Shown here piece by piece: positions 44,701-55,225 of a DNA stretch of 64,000 nt. The DNA lies in NCBI RefSeq assembly GCF_037392515.1, contig NC_090290.1, forward strand, positions 25,813,753 to 25,877,752, read 5' to 3'. Origin of the DNA: Haliotis asinina (taxonomy: Eukaryota > Mollusca > Gastropoda > Lepetellida > Haliotidae). The position numbers were made by a program, and so were the translations under genes. The notes below the pieces were generated by a model. That model was not told the DNA's origin. It did no database searches and saw nothing but the letters and a program-made list of their open reading frames with translations. Numbering within the stretch: position 1 is the first letter of the stretch; each line of letters begins with the position of its first letter.

Positions 44701-47700
44701 CCAACTGACACAAACATGAGTCAATGTTGTTCTTTGGCATGGAAATAACTGGGTTTTAGTTGGATTTGAAGGGTCGTGTTAAAATGTAAGTTAAACAATG
44801 TATTTTGATTAGATATCAGTTGAATATCGGTTACATTAGTACAGCTCTTTTATCACTGTGACACTTATTAATCAGTTCAATCTGACTCCCAAACTTCAAA
44901 TTGATCAAATTGGGAGGAAAAGTCGACTTTTGTCAGATAACCAATTATAAATTGCCACTTGACTATATGCTTCAATGACATCTCCTCGCAGTGGAAACAA
45001 TTTCAAATTTTACCATGCTTCTATACATTGAAAGGAAAATAGTGACAGATAGTTGAAACAGTGTTCATATCAACACGGATGTAATCAAGTGAATATGTTT
45101 TACATAACTCCACTACAGTTAAATATGTTCTCACACAATGGCAAAAACAACTATCATGATTGTTCCTTAGGTTCTCTGCAAAAATATAATGTCTAACCTT
45201 GAATTCATCACCCTGTTTGACCTTGTTGGTGAGTCCTCCAATTCTGTCATCTCCACCATAGATTGTTTTTCTTCCAACCAAAGCAATAAGTTTCTCATTC
45301 CCACCAGCATGATCCCTGCAACCATTCAGCTTCACACTTACTGTAACCATGACAACATACACCTTCCCTTCTGAGATGTTGATTGTTTTGTGTTGATTGA
45401 AGATTTCACCATACACCTATCACTTGCCATTTGAACACAGCACTCCTGCTACATGAGACAGGCTTGTCAGACCCTACTGCTACATGAGACAGGCTAGTCA
45501 GACATTCCTGCTACATGAGACAGGCTAGTCAGACGCTCCTACTACGTGAGACAGGCTAGTCAGACACCACTGCTACATGAGACAGGCTAGTCAGACACTC
45601 CTGATGCATGAGACAGGCTAGTCAGACACTCCTGATACATTAGACAGGCTAGTCAGACACTTCGACTACATGAGACAGGCTAGTCAGACACTTCGACTAC
45701 ATGAGACAGGCTAGTCAGATGGTCCTACTATGTGAGACAGGTTAGTCATATGCTCCTGATACATGAGACAGGCTAGTCAGACACTCCTAGGACATGAGAC
45801 AGGCTAGTCATATGCTCCTGATACATGAGACGGGCTAGTCAGACACACCTACTATGTGAGACAGGCTAGTCAGACATTCCTGCTACATGAGACAGGCTAG
45901 TCAGACACCCTTGATACATGAGACAGGCTAGTCAGACACTCCTGATACATGAGACAGGCTAGTCAGACACTCCTGATACATGAGACAGGCTAGTCAGACA
46001 CTCCTACTACGTGAGACAGGTTAGTCATATGCTCCTGATACATGAGACAGGCTAGTCAGACACTCCTACTACATGAGACAGGTTAGTCATATGCTCCTGA
46101 TACATGAGACAGGCTAGTCAGAAACCCCTGATACATGAGACAGGCTAGTCAGAAACCCCTGATACATGAAACAGGCTAGTCAGACACCCCTGATACATGA
46201 GACAGGCTAGTAAAGGACATACCAATGGTGATGTGTAGTCAGCACAGCATTCAGTAACACACCCTCTTCCTTCACTGCTGAGATTATCTGAAATACAGAC
46301 CTCACTCGGGCACACTGTAGGATGTATGTCATTGGGGATTAGTGAGTGAGTGAGTTTAGTTTTACGTCGCACTCAGCAATATTACAGCTATATGGCGGAG
46401 GTCTGTAAATAATCGAGTCTGGACCAGACAATCCAGTGATCAACAACATGAGCATCGATCTGCGCAATTGGGAACCAATGACATGTGTCAACCAAGTCAG
46501 CGAGCCTGACCACCCGATCCCGTTAGTCGCCTTTTATGGCAAGCATGGGTTGCTGAAGGCCTATTCTACCCCGGGACCTTCACGGGTCATTATTGGGGAT
46601 TAGGATTTGATACTCCTTCAAAATAAGTTTCTATGCCATGCTTTTTATATCACAAGATTGGCATCACTTTTCAGATGACATATCCATTAACATGCATAAA
46701 TTTAGTAAATTGTATAAACATTCACCACCACTTGTCCCTTTTCTAGAGACTTCAATATGACTAACCAATATCAATGCTTGTAATGCCTGCTGTGTTTTGA
46801 TAAAAATAATCCTGATTAGTAAAATCTTTTATGGTATTATGTCATTGTTTAAAAATTCATGAAAATTACATATCGTAATACTGAAACTACAATCAACATA
46901 TTTTCTTCCCACAGAGGTTAATTTTAAAATCTTTCCACGAAACTGTTCTAATACAGCCACATTTCCCAGCTCTCATAATATCCCCTAGCAGCCAAAAATC
47001 TCAATACGAACCATCTCCATTCCTTCTGTGTTACATTGACTTACATCCAACTTTGACTGATACAAGCAAATTTGGGGCCACAAATATCCCTCCACTGTCA
47101 GGGCCTTGTGCTGATGTGACACACAAAACATTTAACAGCTAGCTTTTCTGTTGTCAATGTCAATGAAAGTAACGGAGATGCCATTGATCTGCCATTACAT
47201 GACGTGTCTAGAAGAAACATTGTGCATCATGTTGGGGAAGAGGTCCTAGTTTACCTGAGCCATACGGAAACTGCCTAAGCCTTAAGAATGATCACTTTTA
47301 AAACAACATCGCTGACTGCACAACTAAATGTAATTGCAACCAATCACGAATCCTGAAAGGGCCGTATTAGAACAGAGCTTCGTAGGAAGGTATGACAAGT
47401 AACCTCTGTGGGAAGAGAATGCGAACAACATAGCTAACAGAATTGTTTTGCCTCGTGCAGTTTTTAGTAAGGATAATGCCACGGTCATTCAGAGATCCAA
47501 ATACATCCATGTGATCCACTCTCATGGGCCCAATTGAGTGTATTTCTGATGATTTTGCAGGTTTATTTGAAATTGTATTTTATTTGCATATTCAATAAAA
47601 CAAATTCCATTAGTGCTTGTTCAGAAACAAGCAATTGGAAATATAAGGTTACCAGCTTGCAATAATTAAGTTTGAGTATGTCTTTAACAAACATTTTCCT

Positions 47701-50700
47701 CTTCCTCTGATACTTGTTTCAAAGAGGTCAAACCATTTTAAAATAAAAAAAATAAAACAATAACAATAAAGTGTACAACAGCTATGGTGACATTAAGTAC
47801 CATTTTCGTCAAGCAAGACTACAGTTATCGTTCTTGTTTAAAGTAGTTCTGGTGTTCATGTGCCAGTATGAAATCCTTCCAGAAGGGTAGAAGTCTCAGT
47901 TTGGCATGTCCCGAAATAATCCAAGCTGATCATGAATGGAAGTACTACTACATGAAGACCTTTCAGTTTATTGTGCTGGCTTCAGCATTACAGCTATTAC
48001 ATCGACATTCCAGAAATGTCTATTGAAATATTCAACTCAAATTCCAAAGTCACTTTAAATCACTGACATGTGGCTGATTCATTACCAGAATAACGGGTGA
48101 AATTATGATCCAGATCAATTATGTCCAGCAAACTCTCTTGAACTTGAGTGGCACAAGCAGTTTCAGAAATAATAAGCTCAACTACAAACACATATTGTGA
48201 CAGTCTTAACTAGTGATAACCTAGCAAAGTTTTCAAAGTCATCAAAGTATTCTAGTGAAACAGAATACTAAAACGCCATCAGAAATGTAGGTGTTCCACT
48301 AATTAACACCAAGTATAGAGTATTGTCAGCTCAAGACTCACCTTCTCTGGTTCCACCGGATCGACTGCAGCACACTGTTTGGTGTCTTCATCAATCAGGA
48401 GGTACATGTAGTTATCCTCCAGTGCTGGGATCAATCTCACTCTCATGTCTGACTGGGATATTAACAGTTCACGAGAGTGACAGTTTCTACACAGCACTTT
48501 CTGGGGCAATGGCTTAACTGCAACAAAAAATAGAAATGAAAGTCTCTGGACTATTTAGAAAAATGATGAGTTGAGGTCAGATGAAAGTATCTTTTAAGGG
48601 AACAGAAAGTAAAGGGGCACTGATCTATGATTTCAACCACGTTGTGTAACACTGTCAACTAGGACTGATGATGGGGGAAGCATACACTCTGAAACATGCT
48701 ATTCACAGTATAGATCTGGCATCCATAAATCTTTTCTTACAGTCATATAGCAGGATTATCATGAATATTCGAGCTATGTGGCAGCAGTCTGTAAATAACC
48801 ACAATGAAGGGACACAAACATATACCACTTGGGCTATGACGATGAGCCTTGCCAGCTTGACTGTGCCAGGATCACCTGAAACCTCTCTGCTGCATACTCA
48901 ATGTAGACATGTAGTCTGTTTGCACTTAAAACAAAAAAGTAAACAAAATAAACTGAAACTAAGATTGCGAATTTTCACACTGTAAACCAAAAGTCACTGT
49001 GTTCTGTAATCTGATTGGTTGAAAAACATGATCAAATGGGATTTGATTCCCAGAAATAGCAAGACTATTCGCTGCGTATTGTCACGTAGAAACATCGAAA
49101 ACAATTGTTTTGTTGCGTCATCCACAATGTTGACGTCATTCAAATCATATTGTGACGTAAAGTTAGAATGACGTCACAAATGAGCAGCTCCAGATGCTAC
49201 CATGGGAACCAGCTGAAACAGCCAGCTGATGACACTTCACCGCTGTATCTGTACTCGATGTAAAAGAGTACAGACAGTAAAACCCTTGGGTTTACTTTTT
49301 TGTTTACAATGCCGATAAACATCATGTGTTGGCCAATTTCCGGGTGTTATTGACTATTTGAAGCCCGTGAATACATTTGGAGCCGAAGGCATCCCTGGCC
49401 TCAAATCCTCAATAACAATAACACCCGGAAATTGGCCAACACATGACGTTTATCTCCTAAATATTATCTTGTTTGTCTCCTAAATATTACCTTGTCAAAT
49501 GAAAATTTAAGTCTCAGATTATTACGATAAAAGTTGTTGAACAACTTAATATTATTGGCTTTTATTACAAGGGTGTAAGCACAGTAGTTGATACAGTGAA
49601 ACAAATGCACATTAGGTACATGATGAGAATTAACTTGGACCAACTCTGATTGTTCTTGATGTTGCATTTAATGCACATACCCCATGTAATGCAAACAAAT
49701 AAAACAATTTGACAATATGATGATTTGTTAAACAAATTTTATCAAAAGATTCTGAGATTTACCTGGTCCATTGGCAAGGTAAATTGTGAGGATTCGCAAT
49801 CTTCATTTCACTTTATTTCACATTTTGGTTTTAAGTGAAATTCATAGTACGTTATCACTGCAAACTGACTTTAACAATAATGAACACTTTACACCATAAC
49901 ACAAGCCCCTGATGTGGTATCAGCTATTCCACTATGAACTGTACAACCCTGAATAGGCCCCTATCCCCAAAAGGGCCCCAGTACTATTAACGTAAGGGAC
50001 ATAACTCTCATTGCCCTTGTTCTAGGAGTTGAGAGCACATGGCCACTGTCTCGCCATGTTGGCTGTGTAAGCCCATTTTGAGCTACAAATAAACCCACAA
50101 ACCTCTGTGATAGTTGTCCTTCCTACCACCACATGGTGTCAGAAGTGGTTCAAGGCTCATCATGGCAAGTTTTCAGATCACACCTCCTGAATCTTTTGAC
50201 TTTTCTAACCCAGAGTGTTGGACTCGTTGGATCAGAAGATTTGAGAGATACCGGGTCACTTCCAGACTATCTACTAAGGACTCCACCACTCAGGTGAATC
50301 AGTTATTGTATCTAATGGGTCCTGAAGCAGATGATATTCTCCCTACATTCTCTCTCAATGAGGATCAAGAAAATGACTATGATACTGTAAAGCAGAAATT
50401 TGATGACTATTTCTCAGTTCGAAGAAATGTGATATTTGAGAGGGCAAAATTCAATCAGCGATGCCAAAGACAGGGAGAACCTGTAGATTCCTTCATTACT
50501 GATCTGTATTCTCTTGCTGAAAATTGCAATTATGGCTCTCTTCATGATGAGATGATTTGAGACAGAATAGTTGTTGGAATTTGTGATGTGAGACTGTCAG
50601 AAAAACTCCAGCATGATCCTAATCTCACTCTACAGTCGGCTGTTAGTCATGTGTGCCAGTCAGAAACTATTCACAAACAGCAACCAGTTATTCGTGGTAC

Positions 50701-53700
50701 CACAAGTAAGCCTGATGTAACTAACAATTCCAGTGTGGAAGAAGTAGTGTCTCCATCAGCAAAATCCAAGAAATCACAGCACAAGTCAAAATCAAAGAAA
50801 TCTCGTCCATTCAATGATCACTTCAAACCTAAATCAACATGCAAATATTGTGGGAAAAATTCTCATCCTAGAAGTGAGTGTCCTGCATCTAATTCTACAT
50901 GTCGCAAATGTGGAAAAGCGGGACATTGGGATGTTGTATGTCGAAGTTCAAAATCGAGACTCTCTGAAGTCCAATCTACTCCCAAGTCTCCTACTACAAG
51001 TGAGCCTGAATATGCCTTTATTGGGATGCTTAGCACAAGTTCATCTCAGCCATGGACTGTAAACTTGAAGATAAATTCATCTGTCACAGAGGAATTCAAG
51101 ATTGACACAGGAGCTGATGTGACGGTAATTCCGTATGGTGTCTACACATCTCAGTATCTTCCATGTCTGCAGAGACTGTTTGGTCCCTCAAACTCCCGCC
51201 TGAGCGTCGTTGGAAAGTTTCGCGCCAAACTGAATAGCATAAGCAGGGATGTCGAAACAGAACAAGATATATATGTGGCCAGAGGTCTCACACACTCTCT
51301 ACTTGGCAGACCAGCAATCAAAGGACTGCACCTCATCAAACACATTGACAGTGTTACAGGTGACACTTGGAAAGAACTGTTCCCAGAACTTTTCTCTGGA
51401 TTAGGGAAAATGGAAGGTGAATACACCATCAAACTGAAGGAGAATGCAAAACCTTTTGCAATTTCTACACCTAGACGTGTACCACTTCCTCTCATGGACT
51501 GTGTGAAACATGAACTTCAGTCTATGGAAGACAACGGCGTCATATCGAAGGTTGATGTTCCTACTGAGTGGTGTGCCGGCATGGTAGTAGTCCCCAAGTC
51601 CTCGGAAAGAGTAAGGATTTGTGTCGATCTCACCAAACTTAATGAATCTGTGAGACGTGAAAATCATCCTCTCCCAGCTGTAGATCACACTCTCAGTCAG
51701 TTAAGCGGAGCAAGAGTATTCACGAAACTTGACGCTAATTTGGGATTCCATCAACTTCTATTGTCTGAAGAATCCAAACTTCTCACTTGTTTCATTACAC
51801 CTTTCGGTCGATACTGCTTTAATCGACTCCCATTTGGCATTTCGTCTGCACCTGAACTCTTTCAGAAGAGAATGCAACAAATCTTAGAAGGACTGGATGG
51901 TGTCGTTTGTCAAATGGATGACATTCTCACACATGGTCGTGACGACAATGAACACGATCAGCGTGTTGAAGCAGTCTTATGCAGACTTCGGGATGCAGGT
52001 GTAACTCTCAATGCTGAAAAATGTCAGTTTTCCACATCGCAAGTGAAATTTCTCGGACACATCATTGATCAAAATGGTATTCGAGCCGACCCAGACAAAA
52101 TCAGTGCTATTCTCGACATGGTACAACCACAGAATGTCTCAGATATCCGAAGGTTTCTTGGAATGGTCAACCAACTTGCAAAATTTGTTCCAAATCTTGC
52201 CTCCATCACACAGCCTCTCCGTGAACTCCTTGTCAAGGATAGACAATGGATATGGATGGAACCTCAACAAACTGCATTTCAGTCAATTAAATCTCTACTC
52301 ACATGTGCTCCAGTTCTCGGACATTATGATCCAAATGCAGAGACACTGTTGTCAGCTGATGCATCGTCCTACGGGTTGGGTGCTGTAATCTCACAAAGGT
52401 GTGACAATGGAACATACACACCAATCGCATATTGCTCTCGCTCGATGACAGAGACAGAAAGGCGTTACGCACAGGTAGAAAAGGAAGCGCTAGCCATTAC
52501 TTGGGCATGCGAACGTTTCCGTGATTATCTCCTTGGAAAATACTTCCACATCAACACTGACCATAAACCTCTTCTCGCTCTTCTTGGTGACAAGTCTCTT
52601 GACCAACTCCCACCAAGAATACAACGATTCAGAATGCGTCTTATGGCATATTCATATGACATTTCTCATGTTCCTGGGAAGCAGTTGTGTTCCGCAGATG
52701 CACTCTCCAGAGCTCCTCTTAACTTGGCACTCTCCAGTGTGGAAACTCGTCTTCTAGCGGACACAAACATCTACGTTGACTCAGTATTAGCAAACTTACC
52801 TGCATCTGATCAGCGTCTTGATGAAATTCGTCTAAAGTTGCGCCAAGACCCTGTCTGTTCAGTCATCATGAAATACTGTCTTGAGGGATGGCCAATTTAT
52901 GCATCTCTTCCAAACTGTACAAGATCATATTGGCCGTATCAAGGAGAACTTTCCGTTGTTGAAGGGCTCTTGCTGTTTGGAAAAAGGCTAGTAATTCCAT
53001 CTTGTATGAGAGCAGAAATGCTTGATATCATTCACTCTAACCAAGTGTCGTGCTCGTGCAAAGGAATCTGTATGGTGGCCAGGACTTAGTTCTCAGATTG
53101 AACAAGTTGTTATGAGTTGTCGTACTTGCTCTCGCTGTCGACCTAACCCTCATGAGCCACTCATCCCATCAGAAACCCCTACTCGTCCATGGAGTAAGGT
53201 ATCCACTGACCTGTTTGAAATCAATTCAAATCCGTACCTGCTTGTCATAGACTACTATTCAAAGTACATCGAGATAAGTAAACTCACAAGTACAACCTCG
53301 GCAAGTGTTATAAACCATCTAAAATCCATCTTCGGAAGACATGGAATCCCTGATATCGTCATCTCTGACAATGGTCCTCAGTACTCGTCATACATCTTCA
53401 AGAAGTTCTCTGATGACTACTGTTTCAATCACATCACAAGCAGTCCGAGGTATCCCCAAAGCAATGGTGAAGCTGAAAGAGCTGTTAAAACTATCAAGCA
53501 AACTCTGAAGAAAGCAACTGATCCATATCTGGCATTGCTCACATACAGAAGCACACCACTGCAATGTGGTTACAGCCCAGCGCAGTTGTTGATGGGACGT
53601 AATCTACGCACAACTCTTCCTGTTCATCCATCACAACTTGAACCTCAGCTGCCTTCTTCACAGCAAGTCAGTTCATCTTTCAAGCAGTCTAAACAGCGAC

Positions 53701-55225
53701 AAAAGTCTGACTATGACTCTCGTCACAGAAGTCGCAATCTTCCACCTGTAAATGAGGGAGATAAGGTGTTAGTCCGTGACCCTGAAGCAATTCGGGAAGC
53801 CGAAGTATACAAGAAAGCAAACACACCACGTTCTTACTATGTGAAGTCTGGTGACAGTCTCCTGAGAAGAAATCGAAAACATCTTGTCTTGTTGCCACCA
53901 CAACAGTCAACTGCACATCACGCAGAACTAACTCATTCTCCAGTCTCCACACAGACACAGACACAGTCAAGCAGTGACATGCCTCCAAACTGTACAGTCA
54001 CCAGATCAGGAAGGGTGTCCATCAAGCCAAACAGACTTGACCTGTAGTGTAGTGTAGTGTAGTGTGTGACAAGCCAAACTAGTGACTTTGCAGTTGAAAG
54101 TGGAAGGCATAAGATAAATATATCCTAGTGTTCTTTTTCAGCTTATGGACGTTTAATTATAGTTGCAACTTAGCATAAAGTTTATTTTGTGTGATTATTT
54201 CATACACAGCCAAGTGCACATTAGGTTACTCATTATTTCTGGCTTGTTCACTGATTAAGTGTTCCATTCTTACAAAGGGGGATGTGGTATCAGCTATTCC
54301 ACTATGAACTGTACAACCCTGAATAGGCCCCTATCCCCAAAAGGGCCCCAGTACTATTAACGTAAGGGAGATAACTCTCATTGCCCTTGTTCTAGGAGTT
54401 GAGAGCACATGGCCACTGTCTCGCCATGTTGGCTGAGTAAGCCCATTTTGAGCTACAAATAAACCCACAAACCTCTGTGATAGTTGTCCTTCCTACCACC
54501 ACACCTGAAACATGGCTTGCCACCCTCTCGTCTGTGCTGACCTGCCTCAACACAAGCATATAGAATCTAGATACATATAACACACAACTATAACTAACTG
54601 GACTGGATTATTAATTTAGATCTACCTGGAAATGTAAAGATAATGTCAAAACACTATCTTTTGAAATCATGGGGAGGTAACATTAAAAATTGCCATCAAG
54701 GTATATCTGATGGGGTACTAGTAACATTAAAAAGGAGTCTTTTTTATTGTACTAATACTCCATCAGAGACAGTATACAGATCTAGTGGCTGTTTTTAGGA
54801 TTACAAGCCCCAGTGGTTGAAATAACAGTCTATTTTACACCAAGTTATACACTGATTTACTCACTGTAAAAGTACGTAACATATACCACATATAAATTAG
54901 ATACAAATAAAGTTTACTGTGAGTGTCAATGAAGATATCCACACACCAAAGTTCAGTACACCGGGTGTGTAATACACTAAGGCAGATAACTCCTGCGAAC
55001 AAACGTTCCATGACAAATCAAATTCGCTCCCACACCACATCCTTCTCAGTCTTGTTTGACTGCTTCTATTGCAAAAGACAGTAATTTTCAGCAACGACAT
55101 TTAGACGCAACATATGTCATATTTGGGATTTCACTTTCTTAGTATGTACACGAATATGCGTCCTTACCGAATTTGCTTTTAAGAACAGCTGCAATTCTTA
55201 CTAAGCGGGCGCCTGCCCTGTTCAT
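38700..55225 (-). CDS. HAGH: Hydroxyacylglutathione hydrolase (glyoxalase II), complete nine-exon gene
   Basis: Minus-strand exons, in coding order, are 55225-55168, 48517-48342, 46287-46223, 45315-45198, 42846-42741, 41580-41477, 41311-41210, 39787-39708 and 38796-38700. They total 906 bp, 301 codons plus stop, with consistent phases and GT-AG ends. The enzyme hydrolyses S-lactoylglutathione to lactate and glutathione, the second step of methylglyoxal detoxification. It is a metallo-beta-lactamase fold binuclear metal enzyme. All ligand motifs are visible: THHHWDH split over exons 3 and 4, CHTSGH in exon 5, GDTLF in exon 6 and CGHEYT in exon 7. RNEKNQF near the C-terminus supplies the Arg and Lys that hold glutathione. 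Residues 1-43 look like a mitochondrial presequence rich in Arg and Lys. Met44 matches the internal start that gives cytosolic HAGH in vertebrates. Introns hold a Ty3/gypsy element, a Tigger remnant and minisatellites. Confidence 0.96.
39051..39220 (-). mobile_element. SINE family A (tRNA-derived), best copy
   Basis: Read on the minus strand it begins GGGGCGGTGGGGTAGCCTAG. It contains an A box (TAGCCTAGTGG) and a B box (GGTTCGATTCC), and it ends in a CACTCACTCACTCA tail. The two promoter boxes show derivation from a tRNA gene. It lies in HAGH intron 8. Confidence 0.9.
39485..39670. repeat. Minisatellite near HAGH exon 8 donor, about 20-bp unit
   Basis: Units of the type GCAGCAGTGCTTTGTGTTGA with GTGC variants repeat about eight times and stop about 40 bp from the 5' splice site of intron 8. 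The spacer may itself contain worn units. Confidence 0.85.
39708..39787 (-). CDS. HAGH: HAGH exon 8
   Basis: The exon encodes [18 protein letters not shown] then LINPFMRV, ending in phase 2 before GTATGT. The acceptor CTACAG was preferred over one 6 bp later because it aligns without a gap to the human KYSIGEPTVPST region. Confidence 0.88.
39890..40425. repeat. CTACAGCTGCATACCAGTT array in HAGH intron 7
   Basis: The unit TTCTAACTACAGCTGCATAC plus CAG recurs about 20 times with drift. Its edge at 40425 runs into the GACCTTGA-family repeat. Confidence 0.88.
40428..41125 (-). repeat. Dispersed repeat rich in GACCTTGA/TCAAGGTCA, copy 2
   Basis: Reading on the minus strand, the element starts near CCCCTAACGTGTGTTTAGCA and ends near CACCTTAGTGACAATGCTTG, matching both ends of the copy at 8433-9420. 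It is about 300 bp shorter and has two internal units. It lies in HAGH intron 7. Confidence 0.82.
41210..41311 (-). CDS. HAGH: HAGH exon 7
   Basis: Thirty-four codons run from [19 protein letters not shown] to RLAWAQ, with acceptor TGATTACAG and donor CAG/GTAGGT. The His of CGHEYT is a metal ligand. Confidence 0.96.
41477..41580 (-). CDS. HAGH: HAGH exon 6
   Basis: The exon encodes [20 protein letters not shown] and [15 protein letters not shown], ending ACA/GTGAGT. The Asp of GDTLF bridges the two metals in the family. Its 5' boundary, TTGTTGTAG/GGGACACATTGTTC, is copied many times in the array upstream of it. Confidence 0.95.
41625..42250. repeat. Minisatellite with copies of HAGH exon 6 acceptor, 36-bp unit, about 17 copies
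   Basis: On the coding strand each unit reads GATGTTGTTTGTATAG then GGGCCACACTGTTCTAG. That mirrors the true junction TATTGTTGTAG/GGGACACATTGTTC, including about 14 bases of exon 6. The array fills the last part of intron 5. Both strands are open through much of it, giving repeated peptides that are not genes. Confidence 0.93.
42741..42846 (-). CDS. HAGH: HAGH exon 5
   Basis: The exon encodes [20 protein letters not shown] and [15 protein letters not shown], ending ACA G/GTCCGT in phase 1. CHTSGH supplies a metal-binding His. The acceptor is GACATTGCAG. Confidence 0.95.
42958..44293 (+). mobile_element. Tigger/pogo-type DNA transposon, internally deleted
   Basis: The termini are CAGTAGAACATGGATATAGC on the left and, inverted, CAGTAGAACACGGATATAAC on the right, two mismatches in 24 bp, flanked by TA target duplications. 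Inside, [20 protein letters not shown] opens the pogo-type helix-turn-helix. A TAG at 43540 interrupts it, and [18 protein letters not shown] begins the second DNA-binding motif. The frame then jumps straight to a [18 protein letters not shown] acidic C-terminus (stop at 44044-44046). The DDE catalytic core, about 350 residues, is absent, so the copy cannot be autonomous. Subterminal GGATATAGCGAAC repeats lie next to the left end. It sits in HAGH intron 4. Confidence 0.92.
44296..45197. other. Remainder of HAGH intron 4
   Basis: I see no further exon or repeat in this stretch between the Tigger copy and exon 4. Confidence 0.45.
45198..45315 (-). CDS. HAGH: HAGH exon 4
   Basis: The exon completes Trp and encodes [20 protein letters not shown] and [19 protein letters not shown] before GTTAGA. 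The acceptor is ATGGTTGCAG. DH are metal ligands continuing THHHW from exon 3. Confidence 0.96.
45438..46222. repeat. Minisatellite starting at HAGH intron 3 donor, 31-bp unit, about 25 copies
   Basis: On the coding strand the intron opens GTATGTCCTTTACTAGCC and goes on TGTCTCATGTATCAG. Each later unit reads GAGTGTCTGACTAGCC plus TGTCTCATGTATCAG. The array thus starts at the 5' splice site and its first, most diverged unit contains the donor. It occupies nearly all of intron 3. Confidence 0.93.
46223..46287 (-). CDS. HAGH: HAGH exon 3
   Basis: A short exon encodes [20 protein letters not shown] and HW, with acceptor TGTATTTCAG and donor CATTG/GTATGT. It holds the first two His ligands of the HxHxDH motif. 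Confidence 0.95.
46341..46600. mobile_element. SINE-like repeat, family B, best copy
   Basis: The copy runs from GTGAGTGAGTGAGTTTAGTT through GCAATATTACAGCTATATGG, GAGTCTGGACCAGACAATCC and GTTAGTCGCCTTTTATGGCA to CCCCGGGACCTTCACGGGTC. It is in HAGH intron 2 and is the least decayed example in the window. I see no exon between it and 48341. Confidence 0.88.
46601..48341. other. HAGH intron 2, no recognised content
   Basis: The stretch is AT-rich. I found no coding exon, RNA gene or named repeat on either strand. Confidence 0.4.
48342..48517 (-). CDS. HAGH: HAGH exon 2 with internal cytosolic start
   Basis: The exon encodes [24 protein letters not shown], then [20 protein letters not shown] and on to DPVEPEK, with donor AAG/GTGAGT. 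The [16 protein letters not shown] start aligns with MKVEVLPALTDNYMYL, the known internal start of mammalian HAGH. Confidence 0.95.
49314..49454. repeat. Long inverted repeat, 39-bp arms
   Basis: The left arm 49314-49352 (GATAAACATCATGTGTTGGC, CAATTTCCGGGTGTTATTG) pairs with 49416-49454 with one mismatch around a 63-bp loop. It lies in HAGH intron 1. A palindromic MITE-like element or a recent inverted duplication would both fit. Confidence 0.92.
49913..50133 (+). repeat. 5' LTR of the Ty3/gypsy element
   Basis: The 221-bp LTR starts TGTGGTATCAGC and ends CTACCACCACA. It is followed at once by TGGTGTCAGAAGTGG, a typical primer-binding site. It differs from the 3' LTR at two positions by my count. 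Confidence 0.95.
54283..54503 (+). repeat. 3' LTR of the Ty3/gypsy element
   Basis: This copy has the same length and ends as the 5' LTR. It is preceded by a purine-rich ACAAAGGGGGA tract and followed by the CCTGA target duplication. Confidence 0.95.
54504..55167. other. HAGH intron 1, 5' part
   Basis: I recognise no exon or repeat between the retroelement and HAGH exon 1. Confidence 0.4.
55168..55225 (-). CDS. HAGH: HAGH exon 1: mitochondrial presequence
   Basis: The exon encodes [19 protein letters not shown] and ends TTC G/GTAAGGA, splicing in phase 1 to exon 2. The sequence is rich in Arg, Lys, Ala and Leu with no acidic residue, as expected for a mitochondrial targeting peptide. It is about 6.7 kb from exon 2, mostly because of the retroelement. 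Confidence 0.85.

Larger units (their letters stand above)
49913..54503 (+). mobile_element. Ty3/gypsy LTR retrotransposon in HAGH intron 1, nearly whole, young
   Basis: The element is 4.6 kb with two 221-bp LTRs and a 5-bp target duplication CCTGA on both sides. Parts in order are: gag from about 50.16 kb with two zinc knuckles near 50.85 kb, protease near 51.1 kb, reverse transcriptase at 51.5-52.2 kb, RNase H at 52.3-52.7 kb and integrase at 53.0-53.6 kb. A polypurine tract lies just before the 3' LTR. The layout and motifs fit Ty3/gypsy (Metaviridae), perhaps the Mag-like group. LTR divergence near 1 percent marks a recent insertion. It looks nearly whole with about two breaks. No envelope gene is seen. 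It lies in sense opposite to HAGH. Confidence 0.96.

Noticed and set aside
48668-48985. 105-codon plus-strand frame in HAGH intron 1
   Set aside because: It overlaps what looks like worn SINE family B sequence around 48.73-48.90 kb and has no protein similarity.
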